The notes below the pieces were generated by a model, which had not been told where the DNA came from, did not search any database, and was given only the letters and a program-made list of their open reading frames with translations. A stretch of DNA of 64,000 nt from Gymnopus androsaceus JB14 (lineage: Eukaryota > Basidiomycota > Agaricomycetes > Agaricales > Omphalotaceae). Positions 34,190 to 44,618 of this stretch are shown here, piece after piece. A program made the position numbers and the translations under genes. Each line of letters starts with the position of its first letter. Position 1 is the stretch's first letter. The DNA lies in contig ML769738.1 of NCBI GenBank assembly GCA_009733575.1, positions 1 to 64,000 on the forward strand, written 5' to 3'.

Positions 34190-35379
34190 TTGGTATCGCT
34201 GGGTAGTGGGTGTGGTGGGTTACCAGTACCTGCGAACCTGAATTATATACGCGTGATATTACCACGGGTTAGTAGTCGTGGGTGGCAACGAGTCTCGCGT
34301 AGTCGACTCCAAGCCATCCTGGAAGTCTAGGCGGCATCACACTCCGGCGGGATCCCTGGGTGTGTGCGGGAGACCCTGGGGGGTGACGTGACCCATCAAT
34401 CTTCATAAACTCGTCGAAACTGGGAGGTTATTCTACTCGCGCTTATATTTGTGATAGCTAGAGATATAGCTCATATAGATGACTGCCGGTGTCACGCAGT
34501 TCGGGTAGGTCGTATTGTGGGGATCACTAGTCGTTGACTATGCTGGCACGCAGCTGCACTTAGTATTTTGATACATATACTCATGGTTTACTGGTACATA
34601 TAATTAGTATTTCGTTTTAATGCTCATTGATGCGTTCGTGTCTAAGTAGAAGAGTTTCATGACGTTTGAGTATGTAAGCGAATTAATGACTGATTGGAGT
34701 GTCGTTTAGACTCTGAAAGGTTCTAATAGAGGACATATAAGTGATATGTCGGCCGTCGATAAACTGTACACGTAGAGCTTGTAATTTTGGTGCGTTGTGT
34801 CAAAAACACTTTAGTACTTTAGGTGTTGTAATCGCATTTAGTTTCGCTTCTGCTTATTAATTTGGTGTGCTATATCCCTTTTTTTTCTGTGTACTATTGT
34901 TATTTTTGTTGTGACATAGAGTTTCGCGGTGGACGTGATCAAGATATTTGTATACTAAGTCGTTAAGTGTATATGTGTATGGTCAAACTTTAGTTTTTTT
35001 CCAAATAGGCTCTATGGTGTGTTATATCTGTAATTAGTACGCTCCAATATTTCCTGACGACATTACCGTCGTTACGTGGGAGTCTCTAAGTTTCTGTCGG
35101 CTCGTTCTGGAGAGTTCTCGGGTATGTGGATATGGCTCTCTGGAGAACATGTCCTGCGAATTCTGGTCTAAGTAGACAACCATTAGATTTCAGATTTACT
35201 ATGTCCTTCGCTTGTGTCGTCTTCTCTGAAGGTCGTACTATCGTATGTCAACAAACACTTTAATAGCTGTTTGGATTCTATCTAGTACATGGATCTGCCC
35301 TTGTTTCGGTGCTCGGTGACATGAGTAGCGGAAGCGATTTGAATGTGGCTCTCGATGTTGCGTATTAAAGGTGGTGTTT
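34190..35379. other. Intergenic, no gene recognised
   Basis: No open frame above ~60 codons with plausible motifs on either strand. The DNA is T-rich on the plus strand and looks like old degraded sequence leading into the diverged AKR copy. Confidence 0.4.
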
Positions 35380-38300
35380 TTAGCGAGACCATATACGTGT
35401 GCGCGTATCTCACTTCTCTGTGCTGTGATGGCTCGTGTGGACCAGATCTAGTACTAGTAACCATAGTTAGCCTTTTGTGCTATGCGGGCGATTAACTCTG
35501 GCTGGGTGCGCTCACCATATACTTTTGGGTTAGGCTGAGCTTCTTTTTGTCGCCCAGTAAAATACTAGATCCTGTGCGTGGTTATTTTGAGTCATTGTTA
35601 GAAACCTCGGTTTTTGTCGTCGTTGTTATAGTCTGAGTTTTTGGTGCTAAGTTCTCTCTGTTGCGGTTTGTCTATGTTGGTGTAGGAGATTATTTTGATA
35701 GATATACGATGTCTCTAGTCTTAGTTGAATGTGTTGTGTTACTAGCTTGGCATGTGATCGAGTCCGGTGGGAGTATAATGGTCGCTAAGTCGCGTACCTG
35801 TTGCCTCTCGCTCTTCTTTCCCTCCTCTCGGCTTCATCTAACATAGTGGTGTATCACTTTTTTTTGCCACAGAGTACGCGGCTCTGCATGGTGCAGGCTG
35901 AAACATAACCATTACTCTAAACCTAAAATCCTACACATAAATATCATATAGAAAAACTGAATTCTTCAGGCATTAGTTCGCTCGCGGCTCACCGATTGCC
36001 GCACCATATGGGCGCGTTATTTTGCTGAAAAATGTCGCGGATATCAGGTTGATAAATCCTCAAAAATCATCAAATCATGAAAATATTTCTAGGAATTGTT
36101 GTTTCCGCCTCCCGGCGGCATTGGCTCACCTTATCTTGCCATGTTTCATTCCCGGATTTCCGCTGGATTTCTATCTCTTTCTACTGGGTCAAGTATCATC
36201 AGGGTACTTTTCACCTCTTTAAAAATTGAGGCGCTTATTTTCAGAAAATGTCGAGGAAATAACAGAGCATTGATAAATGTGGGGAAAATCATGAAAAAAT
36301 CATGAAAATATGTCAGCGCACTCCCCCTGGTGCTTAGGGGGTGCTTGTTCAACAACAAAGTTACTCGTCTCTTTCCTTCATATTGTTTGTAGGTGTTGAT
36401 GGATTTCCTCATAGAGGACTGTTTAGTAGTTTTAGCTACCATGGTGTTACTAATGCTCATCGCTTGACCTAATAATGGATTCCACTGTACTAGATTTACT
36501 AGTCATTGTATTCCCACTGTACTATGGATGTTACTCCATAGTGTACTCGTGATTCCATTGCCCTGTACTTGGATTCATCCATAACTGGTGACTTTTTTGA
36601 GGTCCATCTTGTACTGGCTGGGATTCCATCTGTACTCTGGTTCCATTTTTCTGGATACTACTGGCTCATCGCAACTCGACTGTCTTCTGGATATATGGAC
36701 GTAGTGCATGTATACTATTACTGTGAATGGATTCCATTTACGTTTGACTACTGGATTCCATGCCTGTATTTCTACTGGGAGTTAGCCCAACACGATAATT
36801 AACTCTGGATTCCATAGTGTGGGTATATTATATTACTATTTGTGTGAATGAGTTCCATACTGTTTTCTGGATTCCTATTAACTTGTCATCTTTGTATTCT
36901 AATCGCGGGATGTATCTGGATAGTCGACATTGATATTTCTGTTATCTGGATTATATTCCATAGTGTACTGGATACTTGTGACTTCAGATCTGTACGCTGA
37001 TAGACATGTGCACACTCTGCGCAATGTTAGAGGTGTATGCATGGAATACTGCAGCGAAGGATGGCTCATGTGGTTTCTCTGTTCAAAGGAGTAGAATATA
37101 GATAGATTCGAGCTTGTCGGTGGTGAGTGACGTATATTCAGCGTCATCCTGATGCTATCCAGATTGATCTATATTCACATTACTTTCTTTGTGACACCAG
37201 TTATTAGGAACTTTGTACCAGATATACGTTCTTGATGTGATATGATATCAGTTTACTCTTTTGGTTTTTTGTAACCAGGGGGGGTTACTCAAAACTTTAA
37301 TTAGGATAGCCATCATTTACACCTACTTTAGCTCTTTAACTGGCTTGAATAGTACCATTAAATGTAGACAAAAAGCCATGCACGACTTGCAAATCATTCA
37401 CCTGAATATTTTCCAGCTATTTTTTCATGATTTTTTTGCCAAATTATGGTCCAACGTTGGATTTTCACTTTTGTGGACAGGTATGTCACACTGTCACACT
37501 GTTTTTTAGCTATACCTTATTCTATTTCGTCATGCCTCCTGAATCAATCCACATAATTAATAAAACTTTATAGGGTTCTTCTATAGTATGATTTGTAGCG
37601 CACCTTTGTCATTAGTTGGGGAAGCCGGTATGATGGTCAGAGTATCAGTACAGATAGGTTGGTAAGGTGTAGATGAGGTTTCTATCGTAGCATTGGGAAG
37701 TTTTAATTTTCATCTGTGGTGCAGTGTCATCAATGTTGCTGGAACTTCAGTAGAGGTTGGTTGTCCTGTCTGGGGATTTCGGTCATCGGCCAAGCTATCA
37801 TTATCTTATTTGGTAGCCAATACTAATGGGATTGGGAATCCAGAGTGCCAGAGTCCTTGTGCCTATGGATTTCCAGACTAGGCCCTGGATTCCAGAGCCT
37901 GGATTTGCGCGCTCGCGCTTCTCTGTGGATTTCGGTTACAACATACTTAGGCATCTGGTTTGTCTCATAGTTGGACTATCTAACTAGTTTTTATATTAAT
38001 GCTAGCCTGAAGTGGTCATGCTACAGCAAAAAAGAAGAGAAAATGGACTCCGAAAAAGCATAAGCTGCGTAATGTACCTCTTCATTCCTTCAATGATGAT
38101 CATTTCCTATATGTACCCTTTCTCTTCTCCGTATGATCCCCGATTTGGTTCTTTGGAAAGTTGGAGGGAAGAACGCCTTTCGTCACGAACGTCAAAGCTT
38201 GCCTGGCTATGTAAGCCGGCTTGGATAGCTTTTTGGAAGGATCATCAGAAGTGGGGTCTTCTATAATTTTCAGTTATGTTCCCTCTTTCTCTCATTTTTT

Positions 38301-38884
38301 GGTTGTCGGTGTCAGCTTCTGGACTTGTGCTCCTCCGACAAGCAACTGTTCAAGGATCTGGAGAACTAGACCGAAATCCCGGATTTGGGATACGTAATGA
38401 CTGTGTTATAACCAAATCGAGGTGTAGTTTACTGTATACCGTCTCACCTGCTCATCGTAGGTGGGGGTAATCTCTGTTTGGTAGTTCGTCTAGGTCCAAG
38501 TTGTTGAGCAATCGCATCTGTTCGGCAAGGTCATCGTTACGATATTATACGTACAGCTTTTTACTCTATATGATTGAAACTTTCAGAATCCGGGGCTCTG
38601 GTAATCCAGGGGTGCCTGTCTTGGATCCCTCCAGTACAAGCCTTATTTTGCCATTGTTTAGGGCCAGGGATCGCAGTCTGGGCACTCTGGATTCAAAGAT
38701 GGTTCATTGAGGTATTTGTCCTCCTCTATCGCAGCATGGGTTTGGTTTCTTTCTTGGGTGACATCCTAGATTAGGTACTGCGCATAGCTGTGGCTGATGA
38801 CATGTCCTCAACCATGATTTAAACTCTCTCAACAGGCACAGCTGAGAAGACCAAATTTTAATTCGGTGGTTTTTAAAAGTGATA
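35380..38884 (+). pseudogene. Old, dispersed copy of the aldo-keto reductase locus
   Basis: Short collinear matches to the intact AKR locus can be followed: the upstream GGTTAGGCTGAGCTTCTT at 35526 (as at 44237); the first-exon region CACCTTATCTTGCCATGTTTC at 36128; then AATGATGATCATTTCCTATA.. at 38090 (the exon beginning DYIDLFLIHDP), CCGAAATCCCGGATTTGGGATACG at 38370 (EIRIAGYEMP exon), AACCAAATCGAGGTG at 38408, ATGGTTCATTGAGGTATTTG at 38698 and AAATTTTAATTCGGTGG at 38852. Identity is only about 65-70% with many indels, so no protein can be made. Between the first-exon piece and the rest lie about 1.9 kb of foreign DNA, including one arm of an inverted repeat. Confidence 0.6.
36465..36985. 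repeat. Degenerate GGATTCCA minisatellite
   Basis: The word GGATTCCA or close variants recurs about ten times every 25-60 bases, often with TGTACT or CATAGTGT nearby. No coding content. Further isolated copies occur near 37890 and 38690. Confidence 0.5.
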
Positions 38885-39370
38885 GTAGGACAACCAACCT
38901 CTACTGATTTCATCAACATTGATGTGACACTGTTACACATGATGGAATAACTTTTTCCCATGCTAGCGACTAGTGAAAACTCTCATCTACACCTCCAACC
39001 TATCTGTACTGATACTTCTGACCATCAAGTTCATGTGACGTGTCAAAACATATACTATGAATTAAAGTTTTGATTATTATGGTAGGATGGATTCAGGATG
39101 GAGACCTAGGTAATTAGGTATAGATTAAATTACAGTGTGACAGTGTGACATTATTGTCACAGGTGGAAAATTAACTGTTTGGATCTATAATTGCAAAAAA
39201 TCATGAAAAATAGTAAAATATTCATGGGTGATTGGGTTTGCAGTTGGTTGCATGGCTTATTGTTCTACTATTAATGGTTATATTCAAGCCGTTAAAGAAG
39301 CTTACAGGAGGTGCTAATGTATGCCCTATTAATAGTTTGAGTAACACCCCTTCCAAATGTAACTGATATA
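37255..39370. mobile_element. Inverted pair of ~500 bp arms (37255-37770 and 38884-39370) enclosing AKR exons
   Basis: Reverse-complementing 38884-39370 reproduces 37255-37770 at about 75-80%: GGGGTGTTACTCAAAC, GGCTTGAATA(T/G)(A/T)ACCATTAA, GTCACACTGTCACACTGT, CAGTACAGATAGGTTGG and GTAGAGGTTGGTTGTCCT appear in order. The 1.1 kb between them includes AKR pseudo-exons. Either this is one foldback element that captured gene sequence, or two copies of a ~500 bp element inserted in opposite orientation. Confidence 0.6.
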
Positions 39371-39659
39371 TGTCAAACTTTATGTGACATGTTAATGGGT
39401 AATAGACTATATTTGTGAAATTTCATCTGTTGATGTTTTCACAGCTAATTCCCTGGGGTGAGATGTAGATCGAGTGTTCATAGTCCTCGCGGCTGTGATA
39501 TTTGCTCTTTTTCTCCTTTCCCGTTTGTATTCCTTTTGACAAGACACGCTGGACCATTGCCTATTCACCTTACTATGGCAAGTGTGAACATGTCCACTAT
39601 TGTGTGATTTGAAGAAAACGGGGCGTCCAGCGACGGGAACGAGTCTACTCAGGAAATGG

Positions 39660-40731
39660 AACATCAGAAGACATCCGCACCTTTCTGAAGAAGGACCATC
39701 GAATTAAAATTTGGGCTGGTCTCGCCTGTGCTGTTGATGAGAGTGTTATTAGATTGTAATGGCTAAGGCACATCTCTGAGAACAAACCTTGGCTGCGATA
39801 GAAGCAAATACCTCATGATCCATCTTCCTGCGAACGATGGGCAATAGGCTTGTACGATAATGGAATGTTTGTCACAATACTCAACGATAGACTTTTGCTG
39901 ACAGATCGGATGTAACTGACGAAACAACAGAGATTACTGTTGAGCAGGTGAACGGATACAGTTAAACGCACCTCGATTTGGTTAACAGCAGGCATTTCGT
40001 ATCCCGCAATGCGGATTTCTTCCAGATGCTTCACGTTGCTGGAGGAGCACATGTCATGAGTTTCCGGAAACCAATGGAAAATGAGGAACATACTAATTTG
40101 ATACTCCACTGTTCTGATTGTCCGCGGCCTTACATTCCAGCAAGGCTTTGTACGTTGCGAGGCGCTTCCCTGTTCAGACATGGGGTCATGAATGAGAAAA
40201 AGGCGTATTATAATCTGCTTATCATTAGTTTGGTATAGAAATAGAGAACCTTGCAGATGTACCGAATCCGAACTGCTGCAGCGACCAATCAGCTCCCCTA
40301 AGCGTGAGGTCATAACCATGGTCTCCGGCAACACATTTAGTCGCTGGTAGAAAATTAAGTATAATCAAAGTAAGCGAAGTTTGATACTCACTGATGAAAC
40401 ATCCGATCTCTCCAAGCCATTTCACGAACAGCTTCGCCAACGCATCTTCGTTCTGTATCGTCTGAGCTGAATCTATATGTCTACAATTCCTTCGGCATAC
40501 AAAAGAGATAATCTTCAAAATGATTATACCTATATCCTGCTTTAAATGCTTCAATGCATGCTGGCTTTGCGTCGTAGTTCCGGAAAACACCAAAGCCTAG
40601 GATGGGCATATCATGGCCTGCGTGCATTGCATAAGATCCACGGAGAGAGAGAGAGTAACGTAGGTAGAAGTACCTGATGATAGCTTGACCGTAGAAGAGA
40701 TAGAATCCAGCGTGAAATCGGGAATGAACAT
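39660..40731 (-). pseudogene. Aldo-keto reductase, minus-strand copy with frameshifts
   Basis: This is an inverted, nearly identical copy of the AKR at 44619-46683, starting at the ATG at 40731 and homologous as far as the left end of the MULE-like element at ~39640. Exon 3 carries indels that destroy the catalytic region (HIDSAQTYRNEDAVG becomes HIDSAQTIQNEDALAK), and other exons have additional single-base changes. The last exon is missing. The copy kept the first ~35 bases of the transposon, so the duplication is younger than the insertion. Confidence 0.75.
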
Positions 40732-41378
40732 GGCAATATAAGGTGAGCAATTGAGATTCGTTGTTGGTTCTGCATTTACGATTTGAGGTTCGGTTTAAGT
40801 AGTTAGGTGAAGGTTGTATGGTGTTATTCATCCGCGGCGCGACCAGGAAAAATGGGTCAGAACTGTTTAGTTGTTGGGCTGAAGTGAGAAGAAGGATGAA
40901 TGACGCGATACATGTCGCGTCATTTAGCCGCCCGGTTGAGATCTCTTCCATGTTCAACACTCGTAACTAACAGAGCCTCGGATACAAAATTCAAGCACAA
41001 AAACAGCTGCATCGATTATCAGAGTGTATAATCAGTCGAATGAATTGCACACAGGTTCAACAATCACAGGAATGTATATTTACTTGGTGCGACAAGAAGC
41101 TCAGCCTAACCACAGAATTGGGCGACTGCACGCTCAGGCATTGCCATCAAAAGGTTTTTACAAGAATTTCGTCTGTGTCTCATCTCAGCCCCAAGGTTGA
41201 GGATACGCGAATACGCGCGTTTCTCTGGCGTACAACAGCCTCTTTCAGACTGAACGTGAAGTCTTGACTCTTGAACGTACAAAGAGGACAAAGTGAAGCG
41301 CCGTCGATAAGTACTAGACTTTGAAATTCTCGTTCGCAAAAAATAAGGAATACTTGGTCTGAATCGCACTTTTCCCTG

Positions 41379-41750
41379 CTATCCAATGTTGAGATTTCCT
41401 TTCTCAGTGACTCTTGGGCATTTTATTTTGTCAAGATTCCGGGTGGCGTAGAAGTTGTCACAATGAAGTTCGTTCATGAACGAACGACAATTCTTATTCC
41501 AAAAGCCTTTGGTGTAATCCGGTATGTACCACATATTTCCATGACGCAACTCGCTGCGGAAAATCTCTTCCCTCGGCGATGGAGAGTTCTCCGAGGAAAG
41601 TGGAGGGCCCAGGAGAACTGCCGCGAACTCGTGCAGTGATACATCATTTGTTTCCTTCCTTTGTCGCCCATTCGGAAGCGTCTTCATGTACAACACTATG
41701 CTGTTGACACCTTCTAGGCATGATGCGGGGCCAACTTTTCCAGTCAGGAC
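41379..41750 (-). CDS. Hypothetical open reading frame, unrecognised
   Basis: A minus-strand frame reads LPNGRQRKETNDVSLHEFAA.. to CPRVTEKGNLNIG. Codon use looks reasonable but no family is recognised and no intact start is evident; the frame upstream of about 41750 crosses a duplicated junction. Part of the adjoining DNA (41719-41792) is repeated at 44031-44104. It may be the tail of a gene truncated by the duplications. Confidence 0.2.
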   Translation of the reverse strand, partial: VLTGKVGPASCLEGVNSIVLYMKTLPNGRQRKETNDVSLHEFAAVLLGPPLSSENSPSPREEIFRSELRHGNMWYIPDYTKGFWNKNCRSFMNELHCDNFYATRNLDKIKCPRVTEKGNLNIG

Positions 41751-41825
41751 ACTGCGTAGCGAAGGATATGGCCTCCCGAATGGATGGAAAGGAAAAAAAA
41801 AAGGAGAAGGAGAATTTTTCCCATA

Positions 41826-42926
41826 AGAACCCATCCACCGCACCACTTCCACTTGGTCTTCCGACGCTCATCGCTCCAAGACAGAAAGGTGATACGTGGG
41901 CCCCTGCATTAGGAGAGAGCACTCGAAGGACGCCGAGTTTTGGTGGGCGGAGGAGGTGCAGGCTGGAACATGGACATTTGCCCTGGTAGACTGGTAGGGA
42001 CGTTCTGAGTGGGGTTTGTAGTGTTGGTTATGAATCAGGAGCTCGAATGGCCATACTTGTTTTATAACACTGATGGAGAAAACCCAAGATACTTATTCAA
42101 TGCTGACTCGGCATGTCTATTTGTTCAGCTTCATTGTAGGTCTCGACTTCAATAATCTGAACTCCACAGGCGCTAGCGAAGAGATATACTCTATAGTAAC
42201 GGGAACAAGAGGGAATTAGACGCGCGGGAACTTACTACTAGATTTGAGCAATGTTGAACTTGAAAGCGATTCGAAGATGAGTGCAGAACCTTGAGTAAAA
42301 CAGATTCTTTCTGGCTCTCCGAGTGCAAGGATCAGTCAGAGAACATCAGTTTGGAACTACCATGAACGATTTTCTCTCTCTCTGACTGCTCTGGCTAGTT
42401 GAAACCGGCAGGTCGGATGCCGGTGCCTTCTAGGCTTCCTTCTACGAGACAACTTGAGAAAGAATAGAGCAAGTACAGAAGGTTAAAAAGAAGAAGGGAA
42501 GGAGTCGGACGGAAATCGCTAGCGTGATATAATCTATGCTATGCTTCACTAGAACGTAGTTTAAAGAGAGTAAAAAGTGAATTATCTCGCAGAATAGTCC
42601 TAAGAAGCTGACGAGGGACCGCGATCACGAAGACGAAGATGTTGAGCTCGAAGCATCAGCCCAAACCCAAGTGACATCAGTGAGTTTCCCGACAGAAAGG
42701 TCCGCGAGCCCCTCGAATGCAGACGGGGAAAGATGCAAACTGTAAGCGTTTGCGCAGCCAGTACATCGGTCCGTAATGGCTACGGTGACAGATTTGCTTT
42801 GGTCTAGCGACGAGGGAAAAGAAAGGTTTAGTCAATGAAGTTACGGACAATACAAGCGATACGTACATGTCGCAATTATTGTCTTGTTGCAAATTGGATT
42901 GCTGTTAGTGAGGTAAAGTTTAAAAG
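41826..42926. repeat. Duplicated AAD2-5'/DPBB-C-3' segment (copy of 32595-33672)
   Basis: About 1.1 kb nearly identical to 32595-33672: it carries the first ~50 codons of AAD (minus strand, ATG at 41977), the AAD upstream region, and the last two exons of DPBB copy C (42600-42926). Both gene fragments are truncated at the segment ends and cannot function. Few substitutions separate the two copies, so the duplication is recent. Confidence 0.85.
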
Positions 42927-43199
42927 TATGATGACATTCGTATGATTGATCCCAAATGTCGGAAAGTTAAAATGGCGCTTATAATCGACCCCTGATTACG
43001 GCGATTATGGGGTTTATAATCAATAGTGATCAAAGAGTCGAGGCCCGTTTATAACCTGACAAGCTTTAAGACCCATGCCTACGTCATGGAAACTCAGACT
43101 CAGGATAGACAACAATAATAATATTGAGTCTTAAAAATAAGTACATATGTAGTGTTTTTCTACTGGGTTAAAAGAACCTCTGGATAAATCAAAGATAAA

Positions 43200-43665
43200 C
43201 TATGTTTTCTGTCAGGAAAACCAAATCAAACCCTAGTACCTACCATCTGGAAAAATCACCTTCACTCCCTGCTTTGTTGTACTATGTGACATAGCAACAT
43301 ATCATTGACCATGGGTAAGCACTGGTGATTGTAGGTTCAGTCCAACTTGCTTCACAGACTACCCTTGTGATTTTTGATACTCAGGCATTGCAAAAGCAAG
43401 ACAAACTGGGAATTGCCGTTGTTCCAAGATGAATGGTAAATACTTGGGTAAATCTGAATTTGAAGGTTATTGTTACACATGGAATAAATGCAGTTTCACC
43501 ATGGTCACCACCCAGTGGCTGAACTTCCAAAACTTGTTCAGTGCAATGGGCAAGGACTGCCCATATACCATTGAAAACGCCTACAGTAGGATCCAGATTC
43601 AGAATCATCAATAGTGCACTAATCTTCAACTTCAAGTGTGAAATTAATGCCATCTAAGTACTCCA
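43200..43665 (-). pseudogene. Helitron helicase C-terminal relic
   Basis: Minus-strand reading gives ILNLDPTVGVFNGIWAVLAH, QPLGGDHGETAFIPCVTI, then in another frame QRQFPVCLAFAMPEYQKSQG and SVKQVGLNLQSPVLTHGQ, YVAMSHSTTKQGVKVIFPDG. These follow the order of the PIF1-like helicase tail of Helitron rolling-circle transposons (NLD..GL.NGTR, GD..GE..FIPRI, RRQFPV..AFAMTINKSQGQ, S.VFTHGQLYVALSR). Frame breaks and stops show it is dead, and it is truncated by the N gap. CpG sites are almost absent. Confidence 0.75.
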
Positions 43666-43690
43666 NNNNNNNNNNNNNNNNNNNNNNNNN
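43666..43690. other. Assembly gap (25 N)
   Basis: Runs of N at 43666-43690. The sequence to the right (43696-44013) is repeated almost exactly at 44105-44422, so gap size and the adjacent tandem copy are doubtful. Confidence 0.95.
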
Positions 43691-43695
43691 GGTTG

Positions 43696-44422
43696 TGTTT
43701 CGCAGAGAAACGCGCGTATTCGCGTATCCTCAACCTTGGGGCTGAGATGCCGGAGACCAGACGAAATTCTTGTAAAAACCTTTTGATGGCAATGCCCTGA
43801 GCGTGCAGTCGCCCAATTCTTGTGGTTAGGCTGAGCTTCTTGTCGCACCAAGTAAATATACATTCCTGGTTGATTGTTGAACCTGTGTGCAATTCATTCG
43901 ACTGATTATACACTCTGATAATCGATGCAGCTGTTTTTGTGCTTGAATTTTGTATCCGAGGCTCTGTTAGTTACGAGTGTTGAACATGGAAGAGATCTCA
44001 ACCGGGCGGCTATGACGACTTCTATGAGGCATGATGCGGCCAACTTTTCCAGTCAGGACACTGCGTAGCGAAGGATATGGCCTCCCGAATGGATGGAAAG
44101 GAGGTGTGTTTCGCAGAGAAACGCGCGTATTCGCGTATCCTCAACCTTGGGGCTGAGATGCCGGAGACCAGACGAAATTCTTGTAAAAACCTTTTGATGG
44201 CAATGCCCTGAGCGTGCAGTCGCCCAATTCTTGTGGTTAGGCTGAGCTTCTTGTCGCACCAAGTAAATATACATTCCTGGTTGATTGTTGAACCTGTGTG
44301 CAATTCATTCGACTGATTATACACTCTGATAATCGATGCAGCTGTTTTTGTGCTTGAATTTTGTATCCGAGGCTCTGTTAGTTACGAGTGTTGAACATGG
44401 AAGAGATCTCAACCGGGCGGCT
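43696..44422. repeat. Tandem copy of AKR upstream region next to the gap
   Basis: TGTTTCGCAGAGAAACGCGC through GATCTCAACCGGGCGGCT occurs twice (43696-44013 and 44105-44422), separated by a 74-base piece that also occurs at 41719-41792. It could be real or an assembly artefact of the neighbouring inverted duplication. Confidence 0.7.
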
Positions 44423-44618
44423 AAATGACGCGACATGTATCGCGTCATTCATCCTTCTTTCCACTTCAGCCTCAACAACTAAACAGTTCTGACCCATTTT
44501 TCCTGGTCGCGCCGCGGATGAATAACACCATACCAACCTTCACCTAACTACTTAAACCGAACCTCAAATCGTAAATGCAGAACCAACAACGAATCTCAAT
44601 TGCTCACCTTATATTGCC

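Noticed and set aside
34190..35379. Retrotransposon coding region on the minus strand
   Set aside because: No RT, RNase H, integrase or protease motif could be read in any frame; only scattered short open frames occur.
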